Below, one piece after another: positions 50,079-60,167 of a stretch of 64,000 nt of DNA. Source of the DNA: DATFDN01 sp035685165 (GTDB lineage: Bacteria > Pseudomonadota > Alphaproteobacteria > Acetobacterales > Acetobacteraceae). A program made the translations under genes and the position numbers. The stretch is from contig DASRBI010000008.1 of assembly GCA_035685165.1 (NCBI GenBank), positions 1 to 64,000 on the forward strand, given 5' to 3'. Below the pieces are notes generated by a model. That model was not told the origin of the DNA. It saw only the letters and a list, made by a program, of their open reading frames with translations, and did no database searches. How positions within the stretch are numbered: position 1 is the stretch's first letter; each line of letters begins with the position of its first letter.

Positions 50079-50552
50079 ATGCGGCTTGAATACTTCAACA
50101 TGGTGGACCAGGTGCTCGACCTGGTCCCCGGGGAAGGACGTGTGCGCGCCGAATGCGACGTGCCCGAGCAGAGCCCGGTGTTTGAGGGGCATTTCCCCGG
50201 ATACCCGCTCTTGCCCGGCGTGCTGATGATCGAGGCGATGGCGCAGACCGGCGGCTGGCTCGTGCTCGCGATCAACCGCTTCGACCGGATGCCGTTCCTC
50301 GCGCAAGTGAAGGCCGCCAAGCTGCGCGACTTCGTCGGCCCCGGCCGCAGGCTGATCGCCGAGGCGGCCCTGGTGCATGACGGCTCGGGCTACGCGGTGG
50401 CCACCGGGCGGCTCAGCGCCGGCGGCCGCACCGTCGCCGAGGCCGAACTCACCTATCGCGTCGTCCCGTTCCCCGCTCCCGCGCTGCGCGGGGCCGTGAT
50501 CGAGGCGGCGCGCAAGGTGCGCGTTCCCGAAGAGCTGCTCCATGCAAGCTGA
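50079..50552 (+). CDS. fabZ: FabZ-like 3-hydroxyacyl-ACP dehydratase of the VLCFA cluster
   Basis: The 157-residue hot-dog enzyme carries the FabZ catalytic segment GHFPGYPLLPGVLMIEAMAQ with the active-site His and downstream Glu. It is the dehydratase that serves AcpXL-bound chains. ATG 50079 follows a TTG codon directly and is taken as the start. It begins nine bases after acpXL and its end overlaps the first ketosynthase gene by 11 bases. Confidence 0.93.
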   Translation: MRLEYFNMVDQVLDLVPGEGRVRAECDVPEQSPVFEGHFPGYPLLPGVLMIEAMAQTGGWLVLAINRFDRMPFLAQVKAAKLRDFVGPGRRLIAEAALVHDGSGYAVATGRLSAGGRTVAEAELTYRVVPFPAPALRGAVIEAARKVRVPEELLHAS

Positions 50553-51732
50553 GCGCACCCCCGTGATCACCGGCATCGGCCTCGTCTCCGCGCTCGGCGA
50601 CGGGGCAGCGGCGCATTGGGCGGCACTGAACGCGGAAGGCCCGTTCCGGCCGGTGGTGGAGGCCGACCGTTTCGCGCCCTACCCGATACACCCGATGGCG
50701 CCGCTCGATCTCGACCGGCAAATCCCGAAACGCGACCAGCGGCAGATGGAGCCCTGGCAGCGCATCGGCGTCTATGCCGCCGGGCTGGCGCTGGAGCAGG
50801 CCGGGGTGAAGGGCGAGGCGGCCCTGCTCGACCGGACGCACCTGATCGTCGCCGCCGGCGGCGGCGAGCGCGACACCGCGCTCGACGAGACCTTGTTCGC
50901 CGCGCTCGCGAGCGCGCCGGAGCCGGACGGGTTGGTCGGCGAGCAGCTCATGGCCGGCCTCCGCCCGACGCTGTTCCTGGCCCAGCTCACCAACCTGCTC
51001 GCCGGCAGCATCTCTATTGTCCATGGCGTCGTCGGCTCCTCGCGCACCTTCATGGGCGAAGAAGCGGCTGGCGCCGACGCACTCAGGATCGCCTGCGCCC
51101 GCATCGCGGCTTGTGATGGCGACTTGTTCCTCGTCGGCGGCTCGCAGAACGTGGAGCGGCCCGAGATGCTGCTCGCCTACGAAATGGGCGGGATGCTGCT
51201 GAAAGGCCCTTATGCCCCGGTCTGGGCGCGCCAGGAGGCGGGCGGCGGCATCGTGCTCGGCTCGGTCGGCTGTTTCCTGGTGATCGAGGCGCTTGCCCAC
51301 GCCATGGCGCGCGGCGCGCGACCCATCGCCGCCCTACCCGCCATCGCCGCCGACCGCTCTCTTCGCACGCGGGGCGCGGCCACCGCCAACGCCGCCCGCC
51401 AGCTCGAAACGATGCGCCCCCTGCTCGATCTGCCCCATGTCGCCGTGATCTCGGCGGCCTCCGGCGGGTCGGCCGCCACCGCGGAGGAACGCGCCTTCCT
51501 GGAGGCCCTCGATCTGCCGTTCCGGGCTGCGGCGACCGCGCTTGGCAGTTCCGGCGAGCCGGGCTTCCCAGCCGCCGTGGCGCTCGCCGCGCTGGCGGTG
51601 CAGTCGGGCACGCTGTTCGCCCCGCTCGAGGCCGCCGAGCGGCCGATGCGCGCCCCGCTGCGCCAGGCGCTCGTCACCGGCTGGGGCCATTGGCGCGGCG
51701 AGGCGATGGCGCTGGTCACGGCGGCGGCGTAG
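50542..51732 (+). CDS. Ketosynthase-like FabF2XL protein without catalytic residues
   Basis: The 396-residue protein has the beta-ketoacyl-ACP synthase fold (VITGIGLVSALGDGAAAHWA at the start). The active-site Cys segment reads VHGVVGSSRTFMGEEAAG with no Cys, the NAHGTST histidine is replaced (VAVISAASGGSAATAEE), and the KS-GH histidine segment is replaced by TALGSSGEPGFPAA. It cannot carry out condensation itself. The likely role is a chain-length or partner subunit for the intact ketosynthase downstream, as with KS-beta chains of type II polyketide systems (inference). Confidence 0.88.
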   Translation: MQAERTPVITGIGLVSALGDGAAAHWAALNAEGPFRPVVEADRFAPYPIHPMAPLDLDRQIPKRDQRQMEPWQRIGVYAAGLALEQAGVKGEAALLDRTHLIVAAGGGERDTALDETLFAALASAPEPDGLVGEQLMAGLRPTLFLAQLTNLLAGSISIVHGVVGSSRTFMGEEAAGADALRIACARIAACDGDLFLVGGSQNVERPEMLLAYEMGGMLLKGPYAPVWARQEAGGGIVLGSVGCFLVIEALAHAMARGARPIAALPAIAADRSLRTRGAATANAARQLETMRPLLDLPHVAVISAASGGSAATAEERAFLEALDLPFRAAATALGSSGEPGFPAAVALAALAVQSGTLFAPLEAAERPMRAPLRQALVTGWGHWRGEAMALVTAAA

Positions 51733-51741
51733 GAACGGGCG

Positions 51742-53016
51742 ATGGCAGACAGAGGGCTGGACCACCGCTCGCGGCCGGTCGTCGTCGTCACCGGAATGGG
51801 CGTTCTCACCTCGCTCGGCGAGGGGATCGAGGATAACTGGACGCGCCTCACCGCCGGCCAGTCGGGCATCCGGCGGATCACCCGCTTCCCGCTCCGGGCG
51901 ATGAAAACCACCATCGCCGGGACCATCGACTTCATCCCCATGGAGCAATTCAACGCCCCGGCGCTGATCGAGGAGATCGGCGCGCGCACGGCAGAAGAGG
52001 CGCTCGGCGCAGCAGGGATCGGGCGCAAGGGCGACTTTCCCGGCCCGCTCTTTCTGGCGATCCCGCCAATCGAGATCGACTGGGGCGTGCGCCGGGCGCT
52101 GGTGCGGGCCGCTGGCGGCGGCACGACCTATGCGGATCTGCTGCGAGCGGCCGGCAACGGAGGCTTCCGCGCCTGCTACGAGCGCCACCTGTTCGGCGCC
52201 ATCGCCGAAGCCTACGCCGTGCGCTTCGGCACCAAGGGCGCGCCGATCACCACCACCACCGCCTGCGCCTCCGGGGCGACCGCGATCCAGCTCGGCGCCG
52301 AGGCGATCCGCCGCGGCGAGACCTCGGCCGCGCTCTGCATCGGCGCCGAGGCCTCGGTCACCGAGGAGACGCTGATCCGCTTCTCGCTCCTGTCCGCGCT
52401 CTCCACGCACAACGACCCGCCGGAGAAAGCCTCTCGCCCCTTCAGCAAGGACCGCGACGGCTTCGTCATGGCGGAAGGCGCGGCAACGCTCGTGCTGGAA
52501 AGCCTCGCCCACGCGCGGGCGCGCGGCGCGCGCATCCTCGGCGTGGTCGCCGGATGCGGCGAGAAGGGCGACAGTTTCCACCGCACGCGCACCTCGCCCG
52601 ACGGCAAGCCGATGATCGACTGCATGGCGGCCGCCATCGCTGACGCCGGCCTCACGCCCGATCAGGTGGACTATCTCAACGCGCACGGCACCAGCACGCC
52701 GGAGAACGACAAGATGGAGTGGCTGGCGATCGAGGCCGTGTTCGGCGACCGCGCACCCCGCCTGCCCGTCTCATCCAACAAGTCGATGATCGGTCACACG
52801 GTCAGCGCCGCCGGCGCCATCGAGGCGGTGTTCTCATTCCTCACCATGCTGCGCGGGCGCATCCCGCCCACCGTGAACTACGACCTGCCCGACCCCGCCA
52901 TCCCGATCGACTGCGTGCCCAACGTGGCGCGCGACGCCCTCGTGCGGCACACGCTCTCCAACTCGTTCGGCTTCGGCGGGCAGAACGTGTCACTGCTGCT
53001 GAGCGCGCCGCCATGA
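51742..53016 (+). CDS. fabF: 3-oxoacyl-ACP synthase FabF1XL, catalytically intact
   Basis: The 424-residue ketosynthase has the complete Cys-His-His set: Cys175 in TTTACASGATAIQLG, His315 in YLNAHGTSTPEND and His352 in SNKSMIGHTVSAAG, with Lys347. It elongates the AcpXL-bound chain, probably as a heterodimer with the non-catalytic chain encoded just upstream, nine bases away. Its stop overlaps the start of the reductase gene by four bases. Confidence 0.94.
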   Translation: MADRGLDHRSRPVVVVTGMGVLTSLGEGIEDNWTRLTAGQSGIRRITRFPLRAMKTTIAGTIDFIPMEQFNAPALIEEIGARTAEEALGAAGIGRKGDFPGPLFLAIPPIEIDWGVRRALVRAAGGGTTYADLLRAAGNGGFRACYERHLFGAIAEAYAVRFGTKGAPITTTTACASGATAIQLGAEAIRRGETSAALCIGAEASVTEETLIRFSLLSALSTHNDPPEKASRPFSKDRDGFVMAEGAATLVLESLAHARARGARILGVVAGCGEKGDSFHRTRTSPDGKPMIDCMAAAIADAGLTPDQVDYLNAHGTSTPENDKMEWLAIEAVFGDRAPRLPVSSNKSMIGHTVSAAGAIEAVFSFLTMLRGRIPPTVNYDLPDPAIPIDCVPNVARDALVRHTLSNSFGFGGQNVSLLLSAPP

Positions 53017-54059
53017 AGGCGTTGCAGATCCTCGCCGAGCGCGAGATCGCGTTCCGCGACATCGACCCGCCGGCGCCTGGGCCGGACGATCTGTTGCTGC
53101 GCGTGCGCGCGCTTTCGCTCAACCATATCGACGTCTGGGGCGCGCGCGGCATGGCGTTCGCCAAGCGCCTGTTCCCGATCAGCGTCGGCGCGGAAGCGGC
53201 CTGCGAGGTGATCGAGTCCGGCCACGGGTTCCGCGCCGGCGAGCGCGTCGTACCCTATGCCGCCTACATCTGCGGCGCCTGCCGCTTCTGCCGGCGGGGG
53301 CAGGAGAATCTGTGCGAGAACCCGCTCGGCGTGCGCGGCTTCCACGTCAGCGGCTTCGGTCAGGAGATCGTCACTCACCCAGCCCGGCTCTGCGTGCGGA
53401 TTCCCGACGCGGTCACGTGGTCCGATGCCGCGTGCGTCGCCGTCGCCTATGCGACCGTCGAGCACATGCTGTTCGACAACGCGGCGCTGGAGCAGGGCGA
53501 GACGATCCTGATCCATGCCGGCGGCTCCGGCATCGGCAGCATCGCGATCCGCATCGCCAAATCGCTCGGCTGCACCGTCATCGCCACGGTCGGCAGCGAC
53601 GAGAAGGCCGAGAAGGCGCGCGCGCTCGGCGCCGATCACGTCATCAACTACCGCACCGAGCGGTTCGAGGGCGTGGTCCGCAAACTCACCGCCAAGCGCG
53701 GCGTCGATGTGGTGTTCGAGCATGTGGGCGCCGAGACCTGGAACGGCTCGCTTTTGTGTCTGCGGCGCGGCGGCCGGCTCGTCACCTGCGGCGCGACCTC
53801 CGGTCCCTCCGCCTCGCTCAACCTGATGCAGCTTTTTCAGCAGCAGTACCGAATCATCGGCTCGTTCGGCTCGCCGCTGTCAGCGCTCGGCCGCGCGCTC
53901 GCGCGGATCTCGTCGGGCGTACGCCCAGTGATCGACAGCGAATATCCGCTCGAGCGCGCGCTGGAAGGCATCGCCCGGCTGGAGTCGCGCGCGGTGTTCG
54001 GCAAGCTTTTGCTGCGGATGCCGGCGGCAGGCGGTGCGCCGGCGAAGGAGGCTCGATGA
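53013..54059 (+). CDS. Zinc-type MDR oxidoreductase of the VLCFA cluster (AdhXL)
   Basis: The 348-residue MDR protein has a structural-zinc-like cysteine set (ICGACRFCRRGQENLC) and a nucleotide-binding loop IHAGGSGIGSIAIRIA. In the rhizobial acpXL cluster a gene of this type (adh2XL) stands in the same place and is thought to act as a reductase in chain elongation. Its start overlaps fabF (ATGA) and its stop overlaps the next small gene. Confidence 0.92.
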   Translation: MKALQILAEREIAFRDIDPPAPGPDDLLLRVRALSLNHIDVWGARGMAFAKRLFPISVGAEAACEVIESGHGFRAGERVVPYAAYICGACRFCRRGQENLCENPLGVRGFHVSGFGQEIVTHPARLCVRIPDAVTWSDAACVAVAYATVEHMLFDNAALEQGETILIHAGGSGIGSIAIRIAKSLGCTVIATVGSDEKAEKARALGADHVINYRTERFEGVVRKLTAKRGVDVVFEHVGAETWNGSLLCLRRGGRLVTCGATSGPSASLNLMQLFQQQYRIIGSFGSPLSALGRALARISSGVRPVIDSEYPLERALEGIARLESRAVFGKLLLRMPAAGGAPAKEAR

Positions 54060-54418
54060 GGTTTTCGCCCCTCGTGTTGGCCGGCGCGCTCGTGTTCGCG
54101 GCGACGCCGGCGATGGCGCAGATGTTCTTCGCCGGGCGCCCGGTGCGCGGGCTGTCGCAGCAGGATGCCGATTTGCTGGCCGAAAGCGTGCAGCGGCTGA
54201 ACGACATGCCAAACCTCGCGGTCGGCGCCAAGGATAGCTGGTCGGACCCGCGCACGAGGAGCGGTGGCGAGAACGTCGTGACCGCGATCACCGAGGACAG
54301 CGGCACCGTCTGCCACAAGCTGCGCCACGAGTTCACCGTGCGCGGGCGGCAGCCGACCCGGATCTACAACCTGACCTGGTGCCGTCAGCCGGACGGGCAG
54401 TGGAAGGTGAAGAGCTGA
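54056..54418 (+). CDS. Small periplasmic protein inserted in the lipid A cluster
   Basis: The 120-residue product has a signal peptide (RFSPLVLAGALVFAATPAMA) and a mature domain with two cysteines (GTVCHKLRHEF and LTWCRQPDGQWKV). The C-terminal half resembles the RT0821/Lpp0805-type surface proteins, where a similar CRQPDG-W ending occurs (from memory, uncertain). The ATG overlaps the reductase stop (ATGA), so it is co-translated with the lipid A genes. It is not part of the classical rhizobial cluster. A link to the outer membrane is plausible from context. Confidence 0.72.
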   Translation: MRFSPLVLAGALVFAATPAMAQMFFAGRPVRGLSQQDADLLAESVQRLNDMPNLAVGAKDSWSDPRTRSGGENVVTAITEDSGTVCHKLRHEFTVRGRQPTRIYNLTWCRQPDGQWKVKS

Positions 54419-54452
54419 TCGCCGCCGATCGGCAAATGTCCTCGTACAACCA

Positions 54453-54567
54453 TCGTTATTCCCGCGAAAGCGGGAATCCATGCCGCGACCGGCACCGACC
54501 GGACATATTTACACGCCCCCCAGCGCGGATGATCGTTTCCTGGGTTCCCGCTTGGATGGGAATGACG
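54453..54567. repeat. Palindromic element with ATTCCCGC ends
   Basis: ATTCCCGCGAAAGCGGGAAT at 54458-54477 is a perfect 8-base inverted repeat around GAAA. About 70 bases further GGTTCCCGCTTGGATGGGAA and TGACG close the element. The ends are related inverted copies, as in the common CGTCATTCCCGCGAAAGCGGG extragenic elements of proteobacteria (dRS3-like). It splits the cluster just before lpxXL. Confidence 0.75.
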
Positions 54568-54644
54568 AAGGAGGACGGCAAGCGCCACGCACAGGATCGA
54601 GGCGCGGCGTCTGCAACAAGACCGATCCAACCTGCAGGCCGTCA

Positions 54645-55523
54645 GTGACATCGCTGACCGACCGCCTGCTCGGCGGCACTGTCGCGGCGCTGCTCCGCGC
54701 GCTCGCCCGCACCGACCCCGACCACGCCTCCGCGCTCTGTGGCGCGGTCGCACGCCGGATCGGCCCGCGCCTGCCCGCGCACCGCGTCGGCCGCGCCAAT
54801 CTCCGCCACGCCTTCCCCGACCGCAGCGAGGCGTGGATCGAGGAGACGCTTGCCGGCGTATGGGAAAATCTCGGCCGCGTCGCCGGCGAATACGTGCATC
54901 TCGGCACCATCGCCCGCTACGACCCCGACCATCCCGAGGCGAACCGGATCGAAACCGACGATCTCCCTCTCTTTCTCCAAATGCGCGACGACGACAAGCC
55001 CGCGCTCTGCTTCGCCGCTCATCTCGCCAACTGGGAGCTGCCCGCCGCCGCGATGGCCGCCCATATCGGTTCGGCCGCGGTTTACCGGATGCCGAATAAC
55101 CGCATCGTCGCGGCTGAGATCGAGCGCATCCGCGCCCCGATCATGGGCGAGCTGATCCCCGCGCGCGCCGACGCCCCGCTGCGGATGGCGGCCGTGCTGC
55201 AACGGGGGGACCATCTCGGCGTGCTGGTCGATCAGCACTTCTCGCGGGGCGTGGACGTGACCTTCTTCGGCCGCCGCTGCAAGGCGAACCCCACCATCGC
55301 CCGCCTCGCCGCCCGCTTCGATTGCCCGGTGGTCGGCGTGCGCGTGATCCGGCGGGCGGGGGTGCGTTTCCGCATGGAGGGGGTCGGCCCGATCGACCTG
55401 CCGCGTGACGCTCGCGGGAATGTGGACGTCGCGGCGACCATGCAGCGCATCACCACGATCGTTGAAGGCTGGGTGCGCGAATATCCCGACCAGTGGCTCT
55501 GGCTGCACCGGCGCTGGCGCTAG
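54645..55523 (+). CDS. lpxXL: Very-long-chain acyltransferase LpxXL (lipid A late acyltransferase family)
   Basis: The 292-residue membrane-associated acyltransferase belongs to the LpxL/HtrB family. The catalytic H-x4-E motif is His126 to Glu131 in AAHLANWELPA. Further family marks are YRMPNNRIVAAEIERIR, VLVDQHFSRGVDVTFFGR and WLWLHRRW at the C-terminus. With AcpXL and the elongation genes upstream, it is expected to add the 27-hydroxyoctacosanoyl-type chain to lipid A. The start is taken as GTG 54645, where homology begins; upstream codons fall inside the palindromic element. Confidence 0.9.
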   Translation: MTSLTDRLLGGTVAALLRALARTDPDHASALCGAVARRIGPRLPAHRVGRANLRHAFPDRSEAWIEETLAGVWENLGRVAGEYVHLGTIARYDPDHPEANRIETDDLPLFLQMRDDDKPALCFAAHLANWELPAAAMAAHIGSAAVYRMPNNRIVAAEIERIRAPIMGELIPARADAPLRMAAVLQRGDHLGVLVDQHFSRGVDVTFFGRRCKANPTIARLAARFDCPVVGVRVIRRAGVRFRMEGVGPIDLPRDARGNVDVAATMQRITTIVEGWVREYPDQWLWLHRRWR

Positions 55524-55621
55524 GGCGGGCCTTCAAGAACCGGCGAGCCGAACGGGCAGGGAGGGCCTCGGCTCATTACGTATGAGCGCGTGATGACGAC
55601 CTTTGGAAAGGAGCACCTCGT

Positions 55622-56251
55622 ATGCGTTCCGTGATACTGTCGTTCACCGTGCTCTCCGCGCTCGCGGCCGCGCCGGCGCTCGCTCAGATGACTCAGGTGC
55701 AGGGGCAGCAGGATCAGTCTGCCATGCTGCCGAACGGAGAGCTGCCGGCCCCGCCGCAGCACGTGCCGGTCGTCAATCACCCGACCAACCTGACGCCGCA
55801 GGACACGCGCTCGACCATCTCGCCGGCGCTGCCGCAGCCTCCGGTCGGGCCGAACGCCGACGCCACCCAGTATCTCCAGGCGGCACAGGCCGCAGTCCAG
55901 AGCGGGCGTCTCGGCGAGGCGCAGTCAGCGCTCGAGGACGCAGAGACCTGGCTACTCAACCGCTCGGTGCCGCTTGGCGCCGTGAACCAGCCCGACCCGA
56001 GCCCCGCGGTCAACAACATCAACCAAGCGCTTCAAGCCCTCGCCAACCATGACCGCGGGCAGACGCTGGCGCTCATTCAGCAGACGATCCCGATGACCCA
56101 GCAGATGGCGATGCAGGGTGGCGGCATGGGTGCTGGCATGAACGGCGGCATGGGCCAGGGCACGATGCCGCAGCCCGGTGCGATGGGCGCCCCCGCCGGC
56201 AGCCCCGGCACCGGCTACGGTTACACCGCCCCGCCGCCCGCGACTCACTGA
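55622..56251 (+). CDS. Exported hypothetical protein with Met/Gly-rich tail
   Basis: The 209-residue protein has a signal peptide (RSVILSFTVLSALAAAPALA) and GGAAAGGAG-like pairing sequence (GAAAGGAGCACC) before the ATG. A proline-rich N-terminal part and a helical centre follow (QYLQAAQAAVQSGRLGEAQS, ALEDAETWLLNRSV, with a TPR-like look). The C-terminus is rich in Met, Gly and Gln (MTQQMAMQGGGMGAGMNGG). It is periplasmic. The tail resembles that of the lipoprotein at 9140-9634. Function unknown. Confidence 0.8.
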   Translation: MRSVILSFTVLSALAAAPALAQMTQVQGQQDQSAMLPNGELPAPPQHVPVVNHPTNLTPQDTRSTISPALPQPPVGPNADATQYLQAAQAAVQSGRLGEAQSALEDAETWLLNRSVPLGAVNQPDPSPAVNNINQALQALANHDRGQTLALIQQTIPMTQQMAMQGGGMGAGMNGGMGQGTMPQPGAMGAPAGSPGTGYGYTAPPPATH

Positions 56252-56293
56252 CGGCGCGGCACGTGCAGAGTTCCCCCTTCCCTGGGGGCAGGG

Positions 56294-56452
56294 CTATCGC
56301 ATTTGGCGAAGGAGGCTGAGCAGAAAGTCGTTCTGCCAGCCTGCCTTCTTGATCTCGACCCGCATCGAGCCCTTGGCGGTGTCACCCCGCAGCTTGATTG
56401 CGAAGCGGCGCAGGATCGCAAGACTTTCAGAGGTGATGCCGGAGACCTCACA
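56294..56452 (-). pseudogene. C-terminal remnant of a transposase (ISAs1-like)
   Basis: The last 52 codons read TSESLAILRRFAIKLRG, KGSMRVEIKKAGWQNDFLLS and LLRQMR before the stop at 56294. This pattern matches the C-terminal end of ISAs1/H-repeat-type transposases from memory. The rest of the gene is gone; the sequence upstream in frame is unrelated low-complexity. No inverted repeats could be paired. It lies in the 490-base space before thiC, upstream of the riboswitch. Confidence 0.6.
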
Positions 56453-56587
56453 GAATCGGCATCGCGCCGCGCCGCTAGCTCTTCCTGGCAAATGCGACTC
56501 CCCTGCCCGCGAGGCGAGAAGGGCTCTTCTTCCTTCGTGCCGCGACCGATGGTTTGACAGCCCCCCGCCCCCGCCCCATGCTTCCAC

Positions 56588-56694
56588 GCTACCGAGGGGT
56601 GCCCCGCCGTACCGGGGCTGAGAGTCCGGCAGTAGGGCCGGTTACCCTTGCACCTGATCCGGATCATGCCGGCGTAGGGACGGGATAAGCGACA
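56588..56694 (+). promoter_or_regulatory. TPP riboswitch (THI element)
   Basis: The conserved blocks appear in order: GAGGGGTGCCCC, GGGGCTGAGAG, GGTTACCCTTGCACCTGATCC and GGATCATGCCGGCGTAGGGA. These are the pyrimidine- and pyrophosphate-sensor helices of the thiamine pyrophosphate aptamer. It lies 50 bases before thiC and is expected to switch the gene off when TPP is plentiful. Confidence 0.95.
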
Positions 56695-56741
56695 AGGTCT
56701 CTCCCGCACCTACCGCCGGTTCGTTTGGGAGAGCCACGTCC

Positions 56742-58577
<1,836 letters not shown>

Positions 58578-58622
58578 GTCGCCCGGCTTGCGGCCTGCCG
58601 GGGCGCGGCCTAACTCCGGCCG

Positions 58623-59477
58623 ATGGCAGCCGCTCCCAACAGCCGTGCCGCCCCGCAGCTCGCGCTGAGCGCGATCGGGCAACTGCCCGATCCGGAGATC
58701 GACATCGCTGACGCGGCGCTGCAGCTCGCGCGCAGCGATGCGCCAGAGGCGGACTGGGCGGCGGCGCGCGCGCTGTTATCGGACATCGCCCGCGACGCTG
58801 CTTCGCTGGCCTCGGTCCTCGGCGCGCTGCCGGGGCTCGAAATCCGGGCCGAGGCGCTGACCGGCCTGCTTGCCGGCAAATACGGCTTCCGCGGCGACGC
58901 GACGACCTACGACGACCTTGCGAACGCCAATCTGATCCGCGTTGTCGAGCGGCGCCAGGGGATGCCAGTGGCGCTCGGCGTGGTGTGGCTGCACGCCGCG
59001 CGCGCCGCCGGATGGGCCGCGCACGGGGTGGATTTTCCCGGCCATTTCCTGGTCGCGCTGGAGGGGAGCGGCACGCAGCTCGTGCTCGACGTGTTCGACG
59101 GCGGCACGCCGCTCGACGCGCGGGCGCTGCGGATCCTCATCAAGCGCGTAGAGGGCGAGGAAGCCGAGCTGCGCCCCGGCATATTGCGGCCGATGAGCAC
59201 GCGCGCGGTGCTGCTGCGGTTGCAGAACAACATCAAATCGCGCCGGCTCGCCGCGGGCGAGCTTGACGCAGCGCTTGCCTGCATCGCCGACATGCTGCGG
59301 ATCGCGCCGGACCACGCCTCGTTATGGCGCGAGGCGGCGATCTTCCATGAGCATGCGGGTCGGCCGCAAGCGGCACTCGCCGCCTACGATCGGTTCCTCG
59401 CGCTCGTTCCGGCAACCGACCCGGCCGCCGTGCGGGCCCGCGCCGCCGCCGCGACCCTGCGGCTGCGCCTGCAATAG
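58623..59477 (+). CDS. SirB1/transglutaminase-like protein with TPR end
   Basis: The 284-residue protein belongs to the SirB1 (transglutaminase-like) family. Visible segments are YGFRGDATTYDDLANANLIR, RRQGMPVALGVVWLHAARAAG and GVDFPGHFLVALEG, which hold the His and Asp positions of the fold; the expected catalytic Cys is not evident in the corresponding stretch. The C-terminal part (ALACIADMLRIAPDHASLWR, EAAIFHEHAGRPQAALAAYD) forms tetratricopeptide repeats. It lies 45 bases after thiC; a functional link is not known. Confidence 0.87.
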   Translation: MAAAPNSRAAPQLALSAIGQLPDPEIDIADAALQLARSDAPEADWAAARALLSDIARDAASLASVLGALPGLEIRAEALTGLLAGKYGFRGDATTYDDLANANLIRVVERRQGMPVALGVVWLHAARAAGWAAHGVDFPGHFLVALEGSGTQLVLDVFDGGTPLDARALRILIKRVEGEEAELRPGILRPMSTRAVLLRLQNNIKSRRLAAGELDAALACIADMLRIAPDHASLWREAAIFHEHAGRPQAALAAYDRFLALVPATDPAAVRARAAAATLRLRLQ

Positions 59478-59522
59478 CGGCGCGCACGATCAAACGGCGT
59501 CCGCAGCGATACCGCTTGGTCG

Positions 59523-60167
59523 TCAGCCGAGCCGGTAGCTCGTCAGGGCGGGCACCGCCGCCACCGACTGCCCCGCCGGTTCGCCAGCGACCGCAGCCGG
59601 CAACGGCTGCGTGCGCGCCGTGGCGCCCGTATCGGGCAGGCGCAGCGCGATCCTGGTCCCCCTCCCAGGTTGCGGATCGACATCGATCGTCCCGCCCATC
59701 AGGGCGAGGATTTGCTGCGGTTCCCGGAGCATGGCCTCCTGGACATCACGCGCGCGCACGTCGCCATCGTCGCTTACCACGATCTGCACGCGCCCCCCGT
59801 GCCGGCTGGCGGTCACCAGCACACGCCGGCCAGCCGCACGGCCGAGCGCATCCTGCAGGATCAGGTGCAGCGCCGTCCCCAGCGCGTCGCGGTCCCAGCG
59901 CAGCATCAGTCCCGGCTCGACCGCCATTTCCAGGCCCGTGAACTGTGCCGTGCACGCCGCCAATTCGGCGTTCAAAACCGCCCGGATCAGCGCCTCGAGC
60001 GTATCGTCGGCCCCGCTCCAGATTGCCGTGGGCGCCTCCTTGCCCGCCGCGGCAGTTCGCGTCATGGCGGTGCGCACGTCCCGCCGCTGGCGCAGGCTGG
60101 AGGCGCCGCCGATCAGGAACCCGGCGGCGACGGCGGCCGACAAAATGGCCAGCGGCCATACCTGCAT
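59523..60167 (-). CDS. Membrane-anchored histidine-kinase-like ATPase without phosphoacceptor domain
   Basis: The 214-residue protein begins with one membrane helix (VWPLAILSAAVAAGFLIGG) and continues into a reduced HATPase_c domain: DALGTALHLILQDALGRAAG is the N-box region with Asp where Asn is usual, VSDDGDV replaces DxGxG, and GRGTRIALRLP is a G2-like end. There is no H-box. The start is uncertain: ATG 60167 begins the helix directly, while 60233, 60236 and 60293 are alternatives in the same frame. It may be a decayed kinase or an ATP-binding signalling component. Confidence 0.6.
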   Translation of the reverse strand: MQVWPLAILSAAVAAGFLIGGASSLRQRRDVRTAMTRTAAAGKEAPTAIWSGADDTLEALIRAVLNAELAACTAQFTGLEMAVEPGLMLRWDRDALGTALHLILQDALGRAAGRRVLVTASRHGGRVQIVVSDDGDVRARDVQEAMLREPQQILALMGGTIDVDPQPGRGTRIALRLPDTGATARTQPLPAAVAGEPAGQSVAAVPALTSYRLG

